From an uncultured Clostridia bacterium (GTDB taxonomy: Bacteria > Bacillota > Clostridia > TANB77 > CAG-508), in NCBI GenBank assembly GCA_944387425.1, contig CALXEV010000017.1:1-36693 (forward strand): a stretch of DNA of 36,693 nt. The letters run 5' to 3'. Position 1 is the stretch's first letter. Every line of letters starts with the position of its first letter. A program made the translations under genes and the position numbers. A model generated the notes under the pieces. It was not told the origin of the DNA. It did not search any database and worked only from the letters and a program-made list of their open reading frames with translations. Below are positions 32,957-36,693 of this stretch, in pieces.

Positions 32957-34582
32957 TTATTTTTGGGTATCAATTCTAGGTTGATTTTCTGATATTAATT
33001 TTGATAATTTAGCATCTAAATCATTTTGAACTTGAATTTCTAAATCTAATCTATCTTGTTCACGCATTTTATCTTCTCTTTCTAATCTTAATTGTGCTAG
33101 TTTACCTCTTGATTGTGAGATTGTTTGATTTGGGTCAAATATATTTTCATCTAATAAGTTTTGGCATGCAATGTCAAATTCTTCTTGATGTTTTCCTTTA
33201 TGTGCTTCAATTTTTCTATACAACTCGAAAATTTTTGCATCATATTCTTGCAATTCTTCTAAAATCTCCATTGGAGACATTTCGTCTTTAATTACTTGTT
33301 GAGCAATTAATAATCTTTCTTTAATTTCATTAATTCCTGCTGTCCCCATTCCTTTAAATCTTCTTAATTGATTTTCAGTAATATTGCATAATTGTTTTGC
33401 TGTTGTTATTCCATTATTAAAAAGAATATTATGTGTTCTTGTTGAAAATCTCATTTGATCAATTGTCATTGTGATAGGTATAATTCCATCTGCTGAATTT
33501 ACATTACTTTTGGCAATATCTTTTTTTCTCGCATTATAGACTTCTTGAATTTTATCTCTTTCACATTCTAGTTCTTTCATTTTTGATGTTAAAAGTCTTT
33601 GAGCTTCATCTCCATATGTGCTGTCATATGCAACTCTTTCAATTGCTCCTTGTTTTGCTAATCTTTCTTCAGCTTTCTTTTGGATTTGCTCTATTCGTGT
33701 TTGACGCACACCATATTCTGTTGCAATACCACTAAGTGTAGTTGCATTTCCATCATCTAATCCATATCTTTTCCTTAATACTGTTTCTTGTCTTATTGAG
33801 AGCCTTTTTAATTCTTTATCAAGTACATCTATATCAATGCTTTGGATTTCTGTATATGGTACAGATGCTACTTCTCTTAATTCTAAAAGTTTTAATGCTA
33901 GTTTAACATATCCTTCTTTTTGTTTCAATGAGATTTCTCTACTACAAATTGTAACTACTCCTGGTTCTCTTATACCTAATCTTGCTCTTTCTTCTGGATC
34001 TATTTTTATTTTTCCAGTTTTATATCCTTCAACAAATTGGTCAATATCTCCATATTTTTCAAATATACGTTTTGCAACCACTTTGTCAATTCCATATTTT
34101 CTATTTATTTCTTCATGTTCTTTTGGTGATAACCTTAAATATCCTAATCCTCTTAAGTCCTTAATTTGTTCATCTGATAGTCTTATTTCTCCACAGTTAT
34201 ATCTATGTTGTAACCAACCTTTATGTATTCCAATTTTGCTTCCGTGGCTATCTACAGTATTTTTTTCAATTCTTTGAGAAGGATTTACTTTATGAAAGTC
34301 AATAAGCATATTATATATTTGCTCGTCAGAAATTGGAACACTCCTTTTTCTCTCTCCTATTACTCCTATTTTTTTGAATCTTTCTCTAAGTTCTGGAGAA
34401 ATATTTAGTACTCCTCTATTGTCTTGACTTCTAATATTGTTTTTCCAAATCCCTATACTATAATTTTTATAAACAGTATTAGATTTAATTTCCTCTCCTG
34501 TTTCTCTTACGAACTCCTCCATAATTTCAAGTTTTTGTTCTATTGTAAAGTTTTTTCGTAAATCCATATATAATTCTTTCAT
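32957..34582 (-). CDS. Multidomain DNA-binding protein: HA-like repeats, sigma region 4-like and alpha-CTD-like domains
   Basis: A 541-residue soluble protein of no named family known to me. Residues 34-76 (YSIGIWKNNIRSQDN, LSPELRERFKKIGV-like) and 108-150 (HKGWLQHRYNCGEIRLSDEQ) resemble helicase-associated repeats. Residues 258-310 match sigma-70 region 4: LSIRQETVLRKRYGLDDGNA followed by the helix-turn-helix LSGIATEYGVRQTRIEQIQK. Residues 373-425 match the alpha-subunit C-terminal domain: TIDQMRFSTRTHNILFNNGI and LRRFKGMGTAGINEIKERL, a helix-hairpin-helix. Residues about 435-530 are charged helical sequence. Regions 1-3 of sigma are absent, so it is not a complete sigma factor. ATG at 34582 follows AGAGG. 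It heads a three-gene operon divergent from the HD-domain gene, with a consensus-like promoter. Confidence 0.82.
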   Translation of the reverse strand: MKELYMDLRKNFTIEQKLEIMEEFVRETGEEIKSNTVYKNYSIGIWKNNIRSQDNRGVLNISPELRERFKKIGVIGERKRSVPISDEQIYNMLIDFHKVNPSQRIEKNTVDSHGSKIGIHKGWLQHRYNCGEIRLSDEQIKDLRGLGYLRLSPKEHEEINRKYGIDKVVAKRIFEKYGDIDQFVEGYKTGKIKIDPEERARLGIREPGVVTICSREISLKQKEGYVKLALKLLELREVASVPYTEIQSIDIDVLDKELKRLSIRQETVLRKRYGLDDGNATTLSGIATEYGVRQTRIEQIQKKAEERLAKQGAIERVAYDSTYGDEAQRLLTSKMKELECERDKIQEVYNARKKDIAKSNVNSADGIIPITMTIDQMRFSTRTHNILFNNGITTAKQLCNITENQLRRFKGMGTAGINEIKERLLIAQQVIKDEMSPMEILEELQEYDAKIFELYRKIEAHKGKHQEEFDIACQNLLDENIFDPNQTISQSRGKLAQLRLEREDKMREQDRLDLEIQVQNDLDAKLSKLISENQPRIDTQK

Positions 34583-34617
34583 ATTTTTGAACCTCTACCT
34601 TTTAATTTGACATAAAT

Positions 34618-34646
34618 ATTATATTACTTTTTTTCAATTTTGTAAA
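34618..34646 (-). promoter_or_regulatory. Promoter of the sigma/alpha-CTD-like gene operon
   Basis: On the minus strand TTTACA (34641-34646), 17 bp and TATAAT (34618-34623), giving a leader of about 30 nt. Confidence 0.75.
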
Positions 34647-34653
34647 GTTTTTA

Positions 34654-34682
34654 TTGACTTTTAGGCAATTGTGCTATAATAT
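34654..34682 (+). promoter_or_regulatory. Divergent promoter of the HD-domain gene
   Basis: TTGACT (34654-34659) is followed by TAATAT at 17 bp (34677-34682) or TATAAT at 15 bp (34675-34680). It lies next to the oppositely oriented promoter at 34618-34646, with only seven bases between the two -35 boxes. Confidence 0.65.
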
Positions 34683-34716
34683 TTACTTGATTTTAAATTG
34701 AAGGTGAACAATAATT

Positions 34717-36401
34717 ATGAAGTTAGACGATTTAAGTTCAAAAGAACAGGTTTTTTATGATTTTTTTGTTTGGTTATTTGATGATAAAAGAATAACTGAT
34801 AAAAATATAGATTTAGAAAAGGAGATTGATATTACTTTAGCTCCTTTTTATAATGATCCTAATATTTACTTTCCAAAGCAAATTGAAAAATTTTTTGAAA
34901 CAAGTGCAATGCAACGTTTAGGAAGAATTTCTCAGTTGGACTTATCTATAGATTTATATTTTAATTTATATCATAATAGGCTAGAACATTCTAAAGGGGT
35001 ATATTATAGAAAACTAGAAGAAATGGTATACAACTTTCAAAATCCAAACTGGAAAGATAAAGTCGAAAAAGAAAATTTAAAACTTTATTTAATAGCTGAA
35101 TTAATAAAAATGGCAGGACATGATATTGGACATTTTCCATTATCACATGCAATGGAAGAACAAGTATATCTTGTCATGGTGCACATGAAGTTGTTGGAAA
35201 AAGAATTATGTTAGAAAACCCAGAAATTAATCAAGTATATACTGAAATTAGCCCTGAGTTACCAGAAATTATGCATGAAATTTATGAAAAAGATATATGG
35301 AATTTTCGTGAGCATGATGAAAGCAGTTATGATGTTGATAGATTAGACTATTTGCAAAGAGATAATATTTATTGGGGAACCCCTGTGCATTTACCTTATC
35401 TACAATATGAAACAGTCCAAGTTGAAGTTGATAATTCCAATAAACCACAAAAAAACAATGATGGTAGTATTATATCTTTAGATTCATCTAAAAATAGTAT
35501 TGATGTTTATAGCTATGAGAATTTACAAGATATAGAACATTTCCTAAGTCTAAGAGAAAGTGGATATATAAACAAAATATATTCTGTTCCCTATTCTCAT
35601 GTTAGAGAAGCTTCAGTAGGTATATTTTTTAAAGCTTTTTTAGAAAGTCCTTCTGTATGTGGGAAAGATTTAAGGCATTATATAACAGTATTACAAACAC
35701 AAAAAATTGAAGATATTGACTTGAATTTACTTTTGGGTTGGGATGAAGTAAAATTTTATTCTGAAATTATTGATATAGCTCAAAATCATGAAGATGAAAA
35801 TATTAGACAATTAGCAACCTTAACAATTCCAAAGTTAGATGCATTTTTAAATATTTTATATTCTTCATTAAATATCCATGCAAAAAAGGGTGAATATTCA
35901 GAGCAAGAAAAAACTTTACTAAAAAAAGTCAAAAAAATTATATCTGGAAATAGTGAATTATCTCAGAATTTGAAAAATCCAGATTTTATAAGAAGTCAAA
36001 CTTTATTTTGTAATAATCCATCTAATGAAAGTATAGATATAAATTTACAAAGGTTATTAGAACAAAATATAATATTTAGACAAAATAAGAAAGTTAAAGC
36101 CTATAACCCAAAGGAACCAATCTATGTAAGGAGTTCAGAAGGTAAAATATATGAGTTATCAGAACATCCTGAAAGAACATGTAATTGGGCAGAAATAACA
36201 ACTACTTTAAATAGTATTTTTACATATATTCCTTATTTAAAATATTCAGTTTCACATGAAGATGAACTAACTTATATAAAAAATTATTTTAATAGAAATG
36301 GGCAAGACTTTGATGCACCATCACATGAAACTAAAATTAATATGCAACCATTACAAGTTGGTAATAGTTTAAAAAATGTTTTTGAAGAAATTGAATTATA
36401 A
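34717..36401 (+). pseudogene. HD-domain phosphohydrolase (SAMHD1/dGTPase-like), frameshifted
   Basis: The gene is split into two frames: 34717-35214 and a downstream part whose homologous frame resumes at about 35169 and ends at 36401, together about 560 residues. HD metal ligands are His91 (NRLEHSKGVYYRKLE), His135 and Asp136 (MAGHDIGHFPLSHAMEE). The second frame supplies CHGAHEVVGKRIM and the last ligand Asp in SSYDVDRLDYLQRDNIYWG. These are the marks of the family that removes triphosphate from dNTPs. The shift falls at 35167-35171, between QVY and SCHGAHE, and one missing base restores the frame. No slippery heptamer is present, so a mutation or base-calling error is likely. ATG at 34717 follows AAGGTG. 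No start codon with RBS serves the second part. Confidence 0.85.
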
Positions 36402-36402
36402 T

Positions 36403-36435
36403 AAAAAAAGAGGTATTTTATAATGCCTCATTTTT
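36403..36435. terminator. Bidirectional terminator between the HD gene and the rRNA operon
   Basis: GAGGTAT (36410-36416) pairs with ATGCCTC (36423-36429) with one mismatch. T-runs lie on both sides (36431-36435 on plus, 36403-36409 on minus). It sits between the HD gene stop and the end of the 5S gene. Confidence 0.78.
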
Positions 36436-36454
36436 GCTTGTATAAAATAAAAAA

Positions 36455-36570
36455 ACTGGCAACAACCTATTTTCCCAGCAGGGTAACCCACAAGTATCTT
36501 CGGCACATTGGAGCTTGACTTCTGTGTTCGGGATGGGAACAGGTATTTCCTCCATGTTATCGTCACCAGA
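36455..36570 (-). rRNA. rrf: 5S ribosomal RNA
   Basis: On the minus strand the RNA starts TCTGGTGACGAT and ends GTTGTTGCCAG; the ends pair. Conserved blocks are CCTGTTCCCATCCCGAACAC, GAAGTCAAGC and the GGTTACCCTGCTGGGA-like part near the 3' end. The 116-nt length is normal. It is the last gene of the rRNA operon, followed by the terminator at 36403-36435. Ends are approximate to a few bases. Confidence 0.93.
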
Positions 36571-36638
36571 AAATTATATGTGTGAAAGCACACTCAAAAA
36601 TACATAGATGAAATATTTATTAGGATTAATTAAATTAT

Positions 36639-36693
36639 AGTTAAGCCCTCGATTTATTAGTATTGGTCAGCTCAATATATCACTATACTTACA
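36639..36693 (-). rRNA. rrl: 23S ribosomal RNA, 3' end only
   Basis: The right edge holds the last 55 or so bases of 23S rRNA on the minus strand. The characteristic end is GAGCTGACCAATACTAATAA followed by TCGAGGGCTTAAC. The rest is outside the window. The 68-nt spacer to 5S carries no tRNA. Confidence 0.88.

Noticed and set aside
32957..34582. Complete alternative sigma factor
   Set aside because: Only a region 4-like segment is present; region 2 motifs for core binding and -10 recognition are missing.
35160..35215. Programmed -1 ribosomal frameshift in the HD gene
   Set aside because: No slippery heptamer or clear downstream pseudoknot; a one-base deletion explains the shift.
36396..36593. 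65-codon open frame across the 5S gene on the minus strand
   Set aside because: The sequence is 5S rRNA and its flank; no protein-coding signal.
36571..36638. tRNA in the 23S-5S spacer
   Set aside because: No cloverleaf-like GG and TTCGA blocks; the 68-nt stretch is A/T-rich spacer.

Overview
The window is AT-rich DNA with strong GGAGG-type ribosome binding sites, near-consensus TTGACA/TATAAT promoters and Gram-positive gene neighbourhoods: dnaG-rpoD, secE-nusG-rplKAJL with an L10 leader, lemA-htpX, secG-rnr, a sortase and a SleB-like cell wall hydrolase. Arginine is almost always AGA. Together these point to a low-GC Firmicute, most likely an anaerobic (AdhE-bearing), gut-type member of the Clostridia. 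I cannot name the genus from sequence alone. Almost every gene is on the minus strand; the plus-strand exceptions are lemA-htpX and the HD-domain gene.

Layout in plus coordinates. 1-5508: a minus-strand run lepA, rlmB, a 609-residue membrane-anchored protein, a sortase and a partial cell-wall-peptidase-like gene, from an extended -10 promoter. 5718-6725: a DUF348/G5/SleB-type hydrolase with a perfect consensus promoter. 7012-8524: lemA and htpX (plus), ending in a shared bidirectional terminator opposite smc. 8574-12122: smc. 12232-14457: a two-component system. 14562-15629: an MscS channel. 15700-18750: dnaG-rpoD. 18890-19261: a small orphan gene of different composition. 19432-22032: adhE. 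22170-24416: secG-rnr. 24483-25521: a YlbF-family gene and a membrane zinc peptidase-like gene. 25610-26902: a GT4 glycosyltransferase. 27099-28176: a small orphan gene and mtnN. 28280-31901: the rpmG-secE-nusG-rplK-rplA-rplJ-rplL ribosomal/transcription cluster with two autoregulatory leader elements. 32017-34582: a three-gene operon led by a protein with both a sigma region 4-like and an RNA polymerase alpha-CTD-like domain. 34717-36401: a frameshifted HD-domain (SAMHD1/dGTPase-like) gene. 36455-36693: 5S rRNA and the 3' end of 23S rRNA.

The most notable items are: (i) four copies of an exactly 26-nt palindromic intergenic repeat (12190, 27025, 28207, 28245), one of which is the stem of the apparent rplL terminator, plus a related-looking element after adhE; (ii) the protein at 32957-34582, which joins two helicase-associated-like repeats, a sigma region 4-like segment and an alpha-CTD-like helix-hairpin-helix segment; (iii) a SecE with a Thr/Asp/Glu/Gly/Asn hexad-repeat tail predicted outside the cell; (iv) a long structured rplJ-rplL spacer, with rplL not followed by rpoB. 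Most other genes are ordinary housekeeping genes. No CRISPR array, insertion sequence with transposase, prophage or tRNA was seen. No stretch longer than 300 bases lacks a gene.
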